The notes under the pieces are model-generated. The model had not been told where the DNA came from. It did not search any database and saw only the letters and a list, made by a program, of their open reading frames with translations. From contig JASGIG010000001.1 in NCBI GenBank assembly GCA_047602055.1, positions 2,666,001 through 2,730,000 of the forward strand: DNA of 64,000 nucleotides, in the 5' to 3' direction. Position 1 is the stretch's first letter. Each line of letters opens with the position of its first letter. The position numbers and the translations under genes were made by a program. This document shows, one piece after another, positions 44,652 to 56,369 of this stretch. This DNA comes from JAODBQ01 sp047602055 (GTDB lineage Bacteria; Actinomycetota; Acidimicrobiia; Acidimicrobiales; Ilumatobacteraceae).

Positions 44652-45458
44652 TCAGCGGCGGTCGACGAACAGGCTCTGGCAGCTGCGCCCGAGCCGGCCG
44701 GCGACGTCGAACAGCTCGGACTCGGCGAGCCCGGCGCCGGTCGGCGAGTAGCGCGAGGCGGTGCGCATCCCGATCCACTCGCCCTCGGGCGGGCGCACGA
44801 GGTGCACGGTCAGATCGGGGTTGATGAACACCCAGTCCTCGTGTGCCAGCGAGCCGGAGATGCCGTTGCCGAAGTCGGCGGCGGCCATTGCCCGCTGGAC
44901 GCCGGACGGTTCCTCGCCGGCGATCAGCGGGACGTTCAGGCGGATCCACACCGCGACCGGTCCGGGCACGTCCCACCGGCTCTCCACGAAGCGGTGCTCG
45001 TTGGCGTTGCTGTGGAAGGCGAGGTCGTCGCCGATGGCCCACGTCGGCACCTCGGGCTCGATGCCGTCCCACGGCGGCATCGTCACGTCGACGGCGAGGT
45101 CCGAGTCGACGGGCAGCTGCAGCTCGGCGCGGCGGATCCGCAGGGCGCGGACGCGGGCGACCTCGGTGTCGCCGTCGGCCAGCGCCGCGGCCACCAGCGA
45201 CACCTTGCGCCCGGGCCGCTCGACGGCCGTCGTCAGCGTCAGCGGCTTGCCGACCGGGACGGGTCGGGTCAGCTCGACGGTCAGCCGGGCCAGCTGCCAG
45301 GCGTCACCGTCTAGCTCCAAGCGCTCCACGGCGCGGGTCAGCAGGGCGCTGACCGGTCCGCCGTGGCAGGCGCCGGGATCCCACGGCCCGCGACTCAGCC
45401 CGGTCGCCACGAACCGGTCGCCGGCGGGCTCGAACAGCGCGCCCTCGGAGACCGTCAT
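44652..45458 (-). CDS. TesB-like (double hot-dog) acyl-CoA thioesterase family protein
   Basis: 268 aa from MTVSEGALFEPAGDRFVATG. First half: WDPGACHGGPVSALLTRAVE (HGG motif) and LTVELTRPVPVGKPLTLTTA. Second half: RAMAAADFGNGISG and EDWVFINPDLTVHLVRPPEG, then EWIGMRTASRY, the actinobacterial thioesterase-family pattern. It overlaps the upstream LLM gene by 4 bp (ATGA), so the two are co-translated. It is a likely acyl-CoA hydrolase; the substrate is unknown. Confidence 0.86.
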   Translation of the reverse strand: MTVSEGALFEPAGDRFVATGLSRGPWDPGACHGGPVSALLTRAVERLELDGDAWQLARLTVELTRPVPVGKPLTLTTAVERPGRKVSLVAAALADGDTEVARVRALRIRRAELQLPVDSDLAVDVTMPPWDGIEPEVPTWAIGDDLAFHSNANEHRFVESRWDVPGPVAVWIRLNVPLIAGEEPSGVQRAMAAADFGNGISGSLAHEDWVFINPDLTVHLVRPPEGEWIGMRTASRYSPTGAGLAESELFDVAGRLGRSCQSLFVDRR

Positions 45459-46360
45459 GTCTGCCGGGCCAGCACGATCGGGGCGGCCTCCTCCAGGTGG
45501 GCGAGCCACGCCTCGGTGGAGCCCGGCTCGGCGACGGGCAGGACGACGAACTTCGTCGTGCCGGCGGCGACGAACCTGTCGATCAGGGCGAGCAGCTCGT
45601 CCCATCCCTGCGGCACCAGCACCGACGGGTCGGCGAGGTCGGGGCGGCGCTTGGCCAGTCCGGCGAGGAGGACTTCGGGGACCGGGCCGTTGCCGTAGGG
45701 GATCAGCGCGCCGAAGTGGTCGTCGTCGATCGAGCGGTCGTGCTCGGCGGCGACCTGCTCGATCACCTCACGGCCGCGGGCGCAGTCGTCGGGGGTGACG
45801 AAGCTCGGCAGCCAGCCGTCGGCGAGCCGGCCGACGCGCTTCAGCTCCGACGGGGCGATCCCGCCGAGCCAGACGTCGACGTGGTGCTGGCGCGGCTTGG
45901 GCAGGACGCGCAGTTCGTCGTAGTGGAAGTAGGTGCCGTGGTGGGTGAGGGTTCCCTCGGCCCACGCGCCGCGCAGCACGGCGAGCGCCTCGTCGAAGAT
46001 CTTCGCCCGCTCGGTCCGCTCGACGCCGAACGCCTGCTGCTCGTGCGGGTCGGCGACGCCCAGTCCGAACGCCGGCAGCAGCCGACCGTTGGACAGCCGG
46101 TCGAGCGTGGCCAGCTCCTTGGCGAGCACGATCGGGTTGCGGCCCGGCAGGACCATCACGCTCATCCCGAACTTGAGCTTCGTGGTGCGCCCGGCGGCGA
46201 ACGCCATCGCGACCAGCGGGTCCGGCGCCTCGCCGCCGATGCGCTCGCTGAGCCACAGGCTGTCGAAGCGCAGCCGTTCGAGGGTGTCGACGACGGTGGT
46301 GAACCCGTCGTCGTTGAGGTTGGTGCGGACCCCGAAGCCGTAGCCGATGCGAACCTTCAT
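45455..46360 (-). CDS. LLM-class (F420-dependent-type) oxidoreductase
   Basis: 301 aa. MKVRIGYGFGVRTNLNDDGF, FDSLWLSERIGGEAPDPLVA, FGMSVMVLPGRNPIVLAKEL and GRLLPAFGLGVADPHEQQAF identify the actinobacterial luciferase-like subfamily (TIGR03854-like) thought to use F420. It is linked by 4-bp overlaps to an alpha/beta-hydrolase gene upstream and a thioesterase gene downstream, so a three-protein unit is translated together. This suggests reduction, ester cleavage and CoA release acting on one compound, though none is identified. Confidence 0.9.
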   Translation of the reverse strand: MKVRIGYGFGVRTNLNDDGFTTVVDTLERLRFDSLWLSERIGGEAPDPLVAMAFAAGRTTKLKFGMSVMVLPGRNPIVLAKELATLDRLSNGRLLPAFGLGVADPHEQQAFGVERTERAKIFDEALAVLRGAWAEGTLTHHGTYFHYDELRVLPKPRQHHVDVWLGGIAPSELKRVGRLADGWLPSFVTPDDCARGREVIEQVAAEHDRSIDDDHFGALIPYGNGPVPEVLLAGLAKRRPDLADPSVLVPQGWDELLALIDRFVAAGTTKFVVLPVAEPGSTEAWLAHLEEAAPIVLARQT

Positions 46361-47097
46361 GCGCCGGCGATCCTTGCGAGGATGGCCGCGGTCTCGGCGG
46401 GCATCGACATGAACGGGGAGTGGTCGGTGGGTAGCTCGTGGACGGCGCCGCAGCGCGTCGCCATGATCCGCTGGTGGTTCGGGTGGATCGCCCGGTCGTC
46501 CGTGCAGACGACGTACGTGCTCGGGATCGTGTCGCGCGGGTTGCCGGTGCCCGGCTGGGCGAAGCTCGCCCCGTGCTGCCGTGACAGGCGGGCGAACGCG
46601 GTGGCTGCCTGCTCGGGCGTGCAGTGGCCGTAGAACACGTCGGTGGCGCGGTCGACGGGCGAGATGCCGAACGTGCCGTCGTCCTGAGCTTGCATGACGG
46701 TCCCGAGCGGCGTGTTCTCACGGGGGAGCGCCGCAGCGAGGCCACCGACGGACTCGCCGGCACAGGTCGCGTAGGCGGTGAGGTAGACGAGGTGGGCAAT
46801 CGGCAGGTCCTTGGCCACTGCCCGGGTGGCCGCCTCGGTGATCACCCCACCGCCGTAGCTGTGGCCGACGAGCACGACGCCGTCGCCGTCAGCACCGTCG
46901 CGGACGGCACCGAGCGCAGCGACGACCGCGTCGGCATCCGTGTGCAGGTCACCGAGCCGTTCGGTCGACAGACCGTGGCCCGGCAGGTCGATGGCCCACG
47001 AGGCGACGCCGAGGCGGTCGAGCTCGGCCTGGAGAGGGGCCCAGCACCACGTGCCGTGCCAGGCACCGTGGACGAGGAGGATCGGGCGAGGCGACAT
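46357..47097 (-). CDS. Alpha/beta-hydrolase (salicylate esterase/MES-like)
   Basis: 246 aa from MSPRPILLVHGAWHGTWCWA. HGAWHGxWCW is the oxyanion signature of the methylesterase/hydroxynitrile lyase-like subgroup. IDLPGHGLSTERLGD, VVLVGHSYGGGVITEAA (nucleophile Ser), and a C-terminal Asp (CTDDRAIHPNHQ) and His (LPTDHSPFMSMP) complete the triad. It is the first gene of the overlapping operon with the LLM oxidoreductase and thioesterase genes. Confidence 0.9.
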   Translation of the reverse strand: MSPRPILLVHGAWHGTWCWAPLQAELDRLGVASWAIDLPGHGLSTERLGDLHTDADAVVAALGAVRDGADGDGVVLVGHSYGGGVITEAATRAVAKDLPIAHLVYLTAYATCAGESVGGLAAALPRENTPLGTVMQAQDDGTFGISPVDRATDVFYGHCTPEQAATAFARLSRQHGASFAQPGTGNPRDTIPSTYVVCTDDRAIHPNHQRIMATRCGAVHELPTDHSPFMSMPAETAAILARIAGA

Positions 47098-47181
47098 CGC
47101 CGTGCATCGTCGCACAGCCCTCGCCCGGGCCGGCGACCCCGGGTGCTGTGACAGCCGCCTCGGCGACTGCCAGCACCAACC

Positions 47182-47239
47182 CGACACGCGGCGAGCACGG
47201 CAGGCGCAGGGAGCAGCTCAGCTGCGACCGGCGCCCGAT
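47182..47239 (-). repeat. Copy of dispersed repeat R1 after the small membrane protein gene
   Basis: On the minus strand after TGA (47240-47242): ATCGGGCGCCGGTCGCAGCT, then hairpin GCAGC-TGA-GCTGC, CCCTGCGCCTGCCGTGCTCG and CCGCGTGTCGG. The loop differs from other copies (GAA, CAA) while the stem is kept, which hints at a folded RNA. Confidence 0.85.
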
Positions 47240-47479
47240 TCAACGCCGCCGGAGGCGGATCGGCTGGGCGAGCGGAGCGCGCTCGGCACTCGCCCAGCCG
47301 ATGACCGAACACACCGCGAGCACGGTGCAGATCAGGAACGTGGTCTCGACGCGACCGGCGAACGCGCCGGCGAGGAGACCACTGACGATGCTCAGGACGA
47401 TGCCGAGACGCACGGCGACGCCCCAGCCGGAGGGAGGAGCGGCCGGGGCGTCGGTCTGCGTGGTGTCGGGCACATCCAT
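47240..47479 (-). CDS. Small two-helix membrane protein, unknown
   Basis: 79 aa from the ATG at 47477-47479 (another ATG at 47500 is possible). After a short polar Pro-rich start (PDTTQTDAPAAPPSG) there are two transmembrane stretches (VAVRLGIVLSIVSGLLAGAF; TTFLICTVLAVCSVIGWASA) joined by a short basic turn, and a basic tail (IRLRRR). The composition is convincing for a real membrane protein, but no family is recognised. It lies divergently, 81 bp from an SDR gene start, and its stop abuts an R1 repeat. Confidence 0.55.
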   Translation of the reverse strand: MDVPDTTQTDAPAAPPSGWGVAVRLGIVLSIVSGLLAGAFAGRVETTFLICTVLAVCSVIGWASAERAPLAQPIRLRRR

Positions 47480-47560
47480 CCAGACGCTGCCAACGCCCAT
47501 CTGGATTCGCGCTCGAGCACAAGTTCTCGGAACTGGCGCAGTTGTCACAGAATCGACACC

Positions 47561-48343
47561 ATGACGACGATCGAATCCGGCCTCGACCCACTCGCCCTGT
47601 TCCGCCTCGACGGTGTCACCGCCGTCGTCACCGGGGCCTCGTCCGGTCTCGGCGACCGCTTCGCGTGGGTGCTGCACGCCGTCGGTGCCAACGTCGTGGT
47701 CGCGGCGCGGCGCGCCGAGCGCTTGGAGGCGCTCGTGGCCGAGCTTCCGGGCTCGTACGCGGTGCCCGCCGACCTGTCGAACCCCGACGACCGAGAGCGG
47801 CTGGTGGCGTCGACGTTGGAGCGCTTCGGCAGCGTCGGCGTGCTCGTCAACAACGCCGGCGTCGGCCAGAAGATCGCCGTCGAGGACGAGGACCTCGACA
47901 CGTTCCGCCAGGCGATGGAGCTGAACGTCACCGCGCTGTGGCACCTGTCGAAGCTGTGTGCCCCGTCGATGATCGCCGGCGCCGGCGGCAGCATCGTCAA
48001 CGTCGCCTCGATGCTCGGCCACGTCGGCTCGTCGCCGGTCAAGCAGGCTCACTACTGCGCCTCCAAGGGCGCCGTCGTCAACCTGACCCGTGAGCTGGCG
48101 CTGCAGTGGGCGCGCAAGGGCATCCGGGTCAACGCCCTGTGCCCCGGCTGGTTCGAGAGCGAGATGACCGCCGGGATGGAGAGCGACGAGAGCTCGCAAC
48201 GCTGGATCGGCCAGAACTCGCCGATCCCGCGGATGGGCCACGCCCACGAGCTCGACGCCGCCCTCCTGCTCCTTGCCGGCCCTGGCAGCACGTTCATCAC
48301 CGGCCAGAGCATCATCGTCGACGGCGGCTGGACCGCCCGCTGA
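47561..48343 (+). CDS. Short-chain dehydrogenase/reductase
   Basis: 260 aa classical SDR. TAVVTGASSGLGDRFAWVLH (TGxxxGxG), LVNNAGVGQKIA (NAG), SIVNVASMLGHV (catalytic Ser), HYCASKGAVVNLTRELALQW (YxxxK) and FITGQSIIVDGGWTAR are all in place. The GAS..R start pattern suggests a preference for NADPH or mixed cofactor, but this is weak. It is the first gene of a region with a second SDR, an ABM monooxygenase, a diketone-hydrolase-like protein and a BVMO, so oxidation of a cyclic alcohol to a ketone is a plausible job. Confidence 0.93.
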   Translation: MTTIESGLDPLALFRLDGVTAVVTGASSGLGDRFAWVLHAVGANVVVAARRAERLEALVAELPGSYAVPADLSNPDDRERLVASTLERFGSVGVLVNNAGVGQKIAVEDEDLDTFRQAMELNVTALWHLSKLCAPSMIAGAGGSIVNVASMLGHVGSSPVKQAHYCASKGAVVNLTRELALQWARKGIRVNALCPGWFESEMTAGMESDESSQRWIGQNSPIPRMGHAHELDAALLLLAGPGSTFITGQSIIVDGGWTAR

Positions 48344-48353
48344 CTCGGCTTGG

Positions 48354-49103
48354 TCAGATGCCGCCGTCGACGGTGAACTCCTGGCCGGTGCAGTAGCCGG
48401 CGCCGTCGCCGGCGAGGAACAGCACGACGTTGGCCACGTCGTCGGGGGTGCCGAGGCGCTGCAGCGGGGTGGAGCGCTCGGTCTTGCGGCGGCGTTCGTC
48501 GTCGTGCATCTCCGGGAAGTCGGCGACCATGTCCGTCTCGATCAGCCCGGGGTGGACGCTGTTGACGCGGATGCCGTAGCGGCCGAGCTCCTTGGCGGCG
48601 ACCTTGGTCATGCCGCGTACCGCCCACTTCGACGCCGTGTACGACACCGAACCGAATGTGCCGCGCAGGCCGGCGACCGAGCTGATGTTGACGATCGAGC
48701 CGCCGTTGCCGGCGGCGATCATCGCTCTCGCCGCGGTGCGCATGCCGAGGAACACGCCGGTCTGGTTGACGGCGAGAACCTGTTCCCACTGCGCCAGCGT
48801 CTCCTTGGTGATCACCGCGGTGCGCAGGATGCCGGCGTTGTTGACGAGCACGTCGAGGCGCTGGTGGCTGGCGACGACGTCGTCGACGACGGTCTCCCAC
48901 TCCTCCTCGGAGGTGACGTCGAGGTGCACGTACTGTGCCCCGATCGACGCCGCGGTGGCCGCCCCGTCGTCGTCCAGGACGTCGGCGAGCACGACGGTTG
49001 CCCCGGCCTCGGCGAACAATCGCCCTTCTGCGGCCCCCTGGCCGTGGGCCCCGCCGGTGATCAGCGCGACCTTGCCGGCCAGCGACCAGTTTGCTTGGGA
49101 CAT
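48354..49103 (-). CDS. Short-chain dehydrogenase/reductase (3-alpha/20-beta-HSD-like)
   Basis: 249 aa from MSQANWSLAGKVALITGGAH. GGAHGQGAAEGRLFAEAGA with following VVLADV (Asp after strand 2, typical of NAD specificity), LVNNAGILRT, SIVNISSVAGLRG and YTASKWAVRGMTKVAAKELG are canonical. The GGAHGQG start is typical of hydroxysteroid dehydrogenase-like SDRs that oxidise cyclic secondary alcohols. It is downstream of, and on the same strand as, the ABM monooxygenase gene with a 35-bp gap. Confidence 0.93.
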   Translation of the reverse strand: MSQANWSLAGKVALITGGAHGQGAAEGRLFAEAGATVVLADVLDDDGAATAASIGAQYVHLDVTSEEEWETVVDDVVASHQRLDVLVNNAGILRTAVITKETLAQWEQVLAVNQTGVFLGMRTAARAMIAAGNGGSIVNISSVAGLRGTFGSVSYTASKWAVRGMTKVAAKELGRYGIRVNSVHPGLIETDMVADFPEMHDDERRRKTERSTPLQRLGTPDDVANVVLFLAGDGAGYCTGQEFTVDGGI

Positions 49104-49138
49104 CTGCGCGCCACCCCCGGTGTGCTGCTGGCTGGCCG

Positions 49139-49457
49139 TCACAACCCCTTGCCGATGAGCGGCTTGAGCATCCGCGCCTCCGGGCGGCCACCGGCGAGGT
49201 CGCGGAGCGACTTGCCGATCTCCTTGAAGCGGTCGCTCGTGGAGTGCGCGGTCAGCGCGGTCCTGGTCCGTGTACAGCTCGTAGAAGAACACCGCGTCGG
49301 GATCCTGGTCGTCGACATGGAGGGTGTAGGTCAGCGTGCCCGCCTCGGTGGTCGTGTTGTCGATCGCCGCCTCGAGTGCCTTGACAAGCTCGTCACGCTT
49401 GCCGGGAAGTGCGGGAATACGTACGAACACTGCGACTTTGCTGGAGGTTTCACTCAT
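49139..49457 (-). CDS. ABM/YgiN-like monooxygenase-fold protein (frameshift near 49263)
   Basis: About 105 aa. VAVFVRIPALPGKRDELVKA, EAGTLTYTLHVDDQDPDAVF and FYELYTDQD form the dimeric ferredoxin-like ABM fold. After one extra C (GGACCGCG), translation continues ALTAHSTSDRFKEIGKSLRD, then GGRPEARMLKPLIGKGL before TGA. Both parts together give the standard length. Family members are cofactor-free oxygenases or stress proteins; a role in quinone or ketone oxidation is possible here. It is transcribed with the following SDR. Confidence 0.8.
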
Positions 49458-49517
49458 AAGGACTCGAGGTATCACCTAAATGCGTAGAAGGGCGAACCGG
49501 CGAGCTACCGTGCCGCG

Positions 49518-50304
49518 ATGGAGCTGGACGAATACCAAGACCGCTACTCGACGGCAGATGTCCACCGCGACGACGCCGGCGTGCTGACGATCCGCATGGG
49601 GTGGCGAGGAAAGCCGTTGCTGTGGGGTGGGCCGCCGCACCAGGAGCTTCCCCGAGCTGTTCAACGCCGTGGCCTCCGACCGCGAGAATCGGGTGGTCAT
49701 CCTGACGGGGACCGGTGACACGTTCATCGCGCTCGGTGAGAGCGCCGGCAACCCGCTGGCAGCCGGCCGCGTCGACGCGACCGGCTGGGACCGCATCATC
49801 TGGGAGGGCAACCGGCTCGTCGAGCAGCTGCTGGCGATCGAGGTTCCGGTCATCGCTGCGGTCAACGGCCCGGTTTCGGTGCACTCCGAGCTTGCGGTGC
49901 TGTGCGACATCGTGCTCGCGGCCGAGCACGCCTACTTCCAGGACGCCCCGCACTTCCCGGGCGGCATCGTTCCCGGCGACAGCATGCAGATCGTCTGGCC
50001 GCTGCTGCTCGGCCCGAACCGGGGCCGCTACTTCCTCCTCACCGGCCAGAAGATCCATGCCGAAGAGGCCCGCCAGCTCGGCATCGTCGGCGAGGTCCTA
50101 CCGGCAGACCAGGTGCTGCCCCGCGCCCAGGAGATCGCTGCCGGACTGGCCGGACTGAACCCGATCCTGCTCCGCAACACACGCCACGCGTTGGTGCGTC
50201 CCCTGCGGCGCGCCGTTGCCGACGACCTGCACACGGGGCTCGCCCTCGAGGCGATCGCCTCGATGTCAGGTCGGGAGTGGAACGCGAGCCGCAGCGAACC
50301 CTGA
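49518..50304 (+). CDS. Crotonase-fold beta-diketone hydrolase, 6-oxocamphor hydrolase-like (frameshift at 49651)
   Basis: About 261 aa. The start MELDEYQDRYSTADVHRDDA and the core FNAVASDRENRVVILTGTGD, AIEVPVIAAVNGPVSVHSEL, FQDAPHFPGGIVPGD, LLLGPNRGRYFLLTGQK and EVLPADQVLPRAQEIA follow, block for block as I recall it, the Rhodococcus 6-oxocamphor hydrolase. The His in NGPVSVHSE and the Asp in FQDAPHF correspond to its catalytic pair. That enzyme cleaves a C-C bond in a cyclic diketone (retro-Claisen), not an acyl-CoA. One extra C in CTTCCCCGAG splits the frame. A convergent BVMO gene lies 10 bp away. Confidence 0.8.
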
Positions 50305-50313
50305 GCCCCGCGT

Positions 50314-52243
<1,930 letters not shown>

Positions 52244-52449
52244 CCCTCCTCGCGCACGAGCAGCTCATCGCGCTCCCGACAGATTGACCGATGAATGCTC
52301 CGCATGTCAACGCAGAAGGCGCGACCGCACACTGATATGCACGACGAAGTTCTGGATCTTGATCTGCATCACGGCGCGTCGACGGGTGGCGCAGGTGTCG
52401 CAGGTGTCATCCGTGTGGGCGTTGTCCGCGGGCTATCGTTCGCGGGGCA
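52244..52449. promoter_or_regulatory. Divergent regulatory region between the BVMO and Lrp-type regulator
   Basis: 206 bp with AT-richer patches unlike the surroundings. It holds ATTGACCGATGAATG near 52283-52300, GATATGCA...TGCATCA imperfect arms at about 52335-52374, and GGATCTTGATC between them, an inverted-repeat layout compatible with Lrp-family binding. No gene is evident. Precise promoter positions cannot be fixed from sequence. Confidence 0.45.
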
Positions 52450-53457
52450 ATGACCGACGCCTCCGCTTCGCCGATGTATCCGGGGTTGCTGGCAACGTCG
52501 GAGGGCGATCGCAAGGTTCTCGACGAGTTCGACGTGCGGCTGGTCCAACTCCTGACGGACGATGGGCGCGCCAGCACTCGGGATCTCGCTCGGGTGCTCG
52601 GCTTGCGTGAGAACACGGTTGCTGCCCGCCTGCGGCGGTTGATGTCCCGCAACATCCTCAGGATTCGTGCGGTCGTCGACTGGCACGCAGCCGGCTACGT
52701 GTCACCGGTGCTGCTCTTCCTCGACGTCGAAGGGCGGCGGGTGACCGAGGTCGTCGACGCGTTGGCAGGGATCGACCACGTGCAGTCGGTGTGCCGTGTC
52801 TTCGGCTCGGTGGACATCATCTCGCGTGTCCTGCTGTCCGGGAACGAGAACCTTGCGTCGTTCCGTGAACGGCTTGGTCGGGAGATCCCTGAAGCTCGCG
52901 TCGTGCACCTCCTGCCCGAGCTCGAGGTCGCCAAGTATCTGGGCACCTTCCATGCGGTGCCGCCGCTGGACACGAAGCTGGTGCCGTTCCCGGCGCCGAA
53001 CGTCGACCTGGACGAGCTCGATCTTCGGCTGCTGGGGGTGTTGATCCACGACGCGCGCCAGTCGTGGCGCAGCATCGCTCGGCAACTCGGGGTCTCGGAG
53101 GGCACCGTCCGGTCGCGCTTTAAGCTGATCGAGCAATCCGGGCTGGCGAAGGTGATGGCGCAGATCGATCCGGTCGCAGCGCGCATCGACGTCGACTACG
53201 CGTGGCTGGGGCTGGAGGTCGCCGACGGGGCAGTGGACGAGGTGGTCCGCCGCGCGGTCCAACGCCCGGAGATCAGCGTCGTCAGTCGCACCGTCGGCCG
53301 CTTCGACGTGCTCGCCTTCGCCGCGCTGCCATCCAGGCGGGCAGCTGGCGCACTCGTCGACGATCTGCGCGACGCGCCGGGCGTACGGCGCACCGAAGCC
53401 TGGTCCCTGTCCGCCGTCCACGTCTCCCGCTTCCCGTGGGGCCGCATCGACAGCTGA
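52450..53457 (+). CDS. Tandem-domain Lrp/AsnC-family regulator
   Basis: 335 aa, two complete Lrp modules in one chain. Module 1: LDEFDVRLVQLLTDDGRAST, RDLARVLGLRENTVAARLRR (HTH, about 25-70) and a RAM-type domain (about 85-165). Module 2: DELDLRLLGVLIHDARQSWR, SIARQLGVSEGTVRSRFKLI (HTH, about 190-235) and a second ligand domain. Fused Lrp proteins of about 330 aa are known in actinobacteria and act as local regulators. It is divergent from the BVMO gene and likely senses a substrate or product of that pathway. Confidence 0.9.
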   Translation: MTDASASPMYPGLLATSEGDRKVLDEFDVRLVQLLTDDGRASTRDLARVLGLRENTVAARLRRLMSRNILRIRAVVDWHAAGYVSPVLLFLDVEGRRVTEVVDALAGIDHVQSVCRVFGSVDIISRVLLSGNENLASFRERLGREIPEARVVHLLPELEVAKYLGTFHAVPPLDTKLVPFPAPNVDLDELDLRLLGVLIHDARQSWRSIARQLGVSEGTVRSRFKLIEQSGLAKVMAQIDPVAARIDVDYAWLGLEVADGAVDEVVRRAVQRPEISVVSRTVGRFDVLAFAALPSRRAAGALVDDLRDAPGVRRTEAWSLSAVHVSRFPWGRIDS

Positions 53458-53508
53458 ACTGATCGAACGGCGCGACACCAACGCCGGGAACGGCCTAGCT
53501 CGCCGCGA

Positions 53509-54946
53509 TCAGATCGGCGGGTGACGGTCGGACCAGGGCATCGCCTCTTCGAGCTGGCCGGCGACCTGCAACAGGACGTCTTCGTGGCCGTAGGCGGCGA
53601 CGAGCTGGATGCCGACGGGCAGGCCGTCGGGGGTCCAGTGCAGCGGCAGGCTGATCGCCGGCTGGCCGCTGGCGTTGAACGCCGGGGTGAACGGGACGAA
53701 CTGGCCGGCGCGGACCATCGGGGCCATCGGGTCGGCCGGGTCGTTGGCGAACGTGCCGAGCGGCGGGGGTGGCTCGCCGACGGTCGGGCTCAGCAGCAGG
53801 TCCCAGCCATCGGCCCACCACTGCTGCACGGCCCGGCGGAACGCCACGTTCGCCGCCAGTGCCAGGGCGTAGTCGACGCCGCTGACGTCGCGGGCCCAGT
53901 CGACCTGCGCCTGGTTGACCAGCTCCAGGTCGCCCGGCTGCAGGTCTCGCCCGAGCGTCGCCGCGATCCGGGACGAGGACACGGCCATGTTCGTCGACCA
54001 CATCGCCCCGAAGCGGCCGGAGAAGCTGGTGTCGGAGAGCACGGCGGGGAAGCCTGGCTCGACGTGGTGGCCGAGCGACTCCAGCACCGTGGCGACGGCT
54101 CGCGCCCCGGCGGCGCAGGCCGGGTGGACGTCCGTGCCGTACGGATGGTGGTCGAGGAGCCCGATGCGCAGCCGTCCGGGATCGGCGCCGAGCTCGTCGA
54201 CGTAGGGCCGTGACGGCGGGGGAGCGATCACGGTGTCGCCGACGCCGGGGCCGTGGACGAAGTCGAGCAGCCGGGCGGTGTCGCGCAGGCTGCGGCTGAC
54301 GCACAGCTCGACGCTGAGGTTCGACTCGTCGCGCGCCGGGCCGAGCGTGATCCGCCCCTGCGTGGGCTTCAGCCCGACGAGCCCGCAGCACGCCGCCGGG
54401 ATTCGGATCGAACCGCCGCCGTCGCTGGCGTGGGCGATCGGCACGAGCCCGGCGGCCACCGCCGCGGCCGAGCCGCCGCTCGACCCGCCCGGCGTGCGCG
54501 ACAGGTCCCAGGGGTTGTGGGTCGCACCCCACGCCTCCGGCTCGGTGGTCGGCAGGCTGCCGAAGCTCGGGGCTGTTCGTCCGCCCGGCGGTGACGAACC
54601 CGGCGGCGCGGAACCTTCCCACCAGCGTCGTGTCGGCGTCTGCCGGCAGGAGCGCCTCGGCCAGGGGCTTGTTGCCGTTGCTCATCGGCTGGCCGGCGTA
54701 GGCCGCCCACAGGTCCTTGAGCAGGAATGGCACGCCGCGGAACGGTCCGTCCGGCAGGGGACCGGCGGCGACGTCGCGGGCGTGGCCGAACCAGCGGATG
54801 ACGACGGCGTTGAGCTGCGGGTCGAGTGCCTCGATCCGCTCGATCGCCGCCTCCAGCAGCTCGGCCGGGCTGACCTGCCTGGAGGCCACCAGCTCGGCCT
54901 GGGCGGTGGCGTCGAGCCAGCGGGTGTCGTCGGAGAGCGAGGTCAT
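53509..54946 (-). CDS. Amidase signature-family hydrolase (frameshift near 54566)
   Basis: About 479 aa. GVPFLLKDLWAAYAGQPMSN holds the catalytic Lys. After one extra base (GAGCTTCGGCAGC) the chain continues with the TPGGSSGGSAAAVAAGL block and ASDGGGSIRIPAACCGLVGL, carrying the cis-Ser and nucleophile Ser of the Ser-cisSer-Lys triad. KPTQGRITLGP, the C-terminal SPTVGEPPPPLG and FNASGQPAISLPLHWTPDGL complete the family pattern. It hydrolyses an amide (nylon oligomer, aryl-amide or similar substrates are typical). It may be separate from the ketone pathway genes next door. Confidence 0.88.
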
Positions 54947-55033
54947 CGTGCGGTGCTACCACCTTGCGACCATCACCGGCGACCGCAACGCACGCCTGCC
55001 CCGGGCCGGCGAGTCGTTAGGGTCACCGACCCG

Positions 55034-56327
55034 GTGAGCCAGCTTCCGACCCCACGCGTGTACAGCACGAGCGAGGTGCTGCGCTTCACGCCCGTGCGGC
55101 GCCTGCTGTGGGCCAACTTCGTGCTCTACACCGGCGTCGCTCTGCAGGCCGCGGCGGTCGGCAAGGAGGCGTTCGACATCTCGGGGCGGGAGGCCGATCT
55201 CGGCTGGATCGGCCTCGCCGAGTTCCTCCCGGCGGCGCTGCTCGTGCTGGTCACCGGCATCGTCGCCGACCGAGTCAACCGTCGTCTCGTCGCGTCGTCG
55301 GCGATCGCCGTCGAGCTGGCCTCGTCGATCGCCCTGCTGCTCTACAGCCGCAGCAACCCGACGCACGTCTGGCCGATGTTCGTCATCTCCTTCGGATACG
55401 GCATCGGCCGGGCGTTCGCCGCTCCGGCGTTGCGAGCGATGCCGCCGATGGTGGCCCCGGACGGCGGGCTGCCGAAGGTCATCGCCCTGTTCTCGGCGAC
55501 GTGGACCGCCGCTGTGATCATCGGCCCGGCCGTGTCCGGCTTCCTCTACGCCGTCGACCCGTGGGTGGCCTACGCCGGCTCGGCGTCGATGATCTTCCTC
55601 GGCTGGGTGAGCATCTGGTTCGTCACGTTCATCCGCCAGCCCGACCCACCGCGCCCGGACCAGCGCCCGACGGTGCACAGCGCGATGGAGGGTCTGCGGT
55701 TCATCCGTCGCACGCCGATCCTGCTGGCGGCGATCAGCCTCGACCTGTTCGCCGTGCTGTTCGGTGGCGCCGTCGCGCTCGCTGCCGGCGATCGCCAAGG
55801 ACCGCCTCGGTGTCGGCGACATCGCCTACGGCTGGCTGCGCGCTGCCCCGGGGATCGGCGCGGCGACGATGGCCGTCGCGCTGGCGATGCGCCCGATCCG
55901 CCGCCACGTCGGCCGCAAGCTCCTCGTCGCCGTGGGGATCTTCGGCGCCGGCACGCTGGTGCTCGGCGTGACCCGCAGCTTCGCCGTCGCCTTCGCCGCC
56001 CTGCTCGTGCTGTCGGCCGCGGACATGATCAGCGTGTTCATCCGCGGGTCGCTGGTGCCGTTGGTGACCCCCGACGAGAAGCGCGGCCGCGTCCTGGCCG
56101 TCGAGAACGTGTTCATCGGCGCGTCGAACGAGCTCGGGGCGTTCGAGAGCGGTCTCGTCGGCCAGGCCATCGGCGTGCCGGCGACCGTCGTCGGTGGCGG
56201 CGTCGGCACCCTCGTCGTCGTCGGTGTGTGGGCCACGGCGTTCCCGGCGTTGCGCGACGTCGACCGCTTCGAGGATCTCGAAGCCGAGCACATGGATCGT
56301 CCGAGCACGGTGGCTCCATCTGCTTGA
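55034..56327 (+). CDS. MFS transporter (MFS_3/EntS-like) with frameshift near 55784
   Basis: About 430 aa, GTG start 55034. Around twelve helices; FVLYTGVALQAAAVGKEAFD, LAEFLPAALLVLVTGIVADR (motif-A-like loop RVNRRL) and FGYGIGRAFAAPALRAMPPM identify the group of enterobactin exporter-like carriers. One extra C in GCGCTCGCTGCCGG interrupts helix 7; the second half (LPAIAKDRLGVGDIAYGWLR onward) is intact. The C-terminus ends with the normal 'R.vdrfe' amphipathic tail. It would export a siderophore-like or drug-like molecule; no siderophore genes are nearby. Confidence 0.85.
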
Positions 56328-56369
56328 CTGTCGGTCGGCGGCGGAGCTGGCACGACAGGAGGTGTTCCC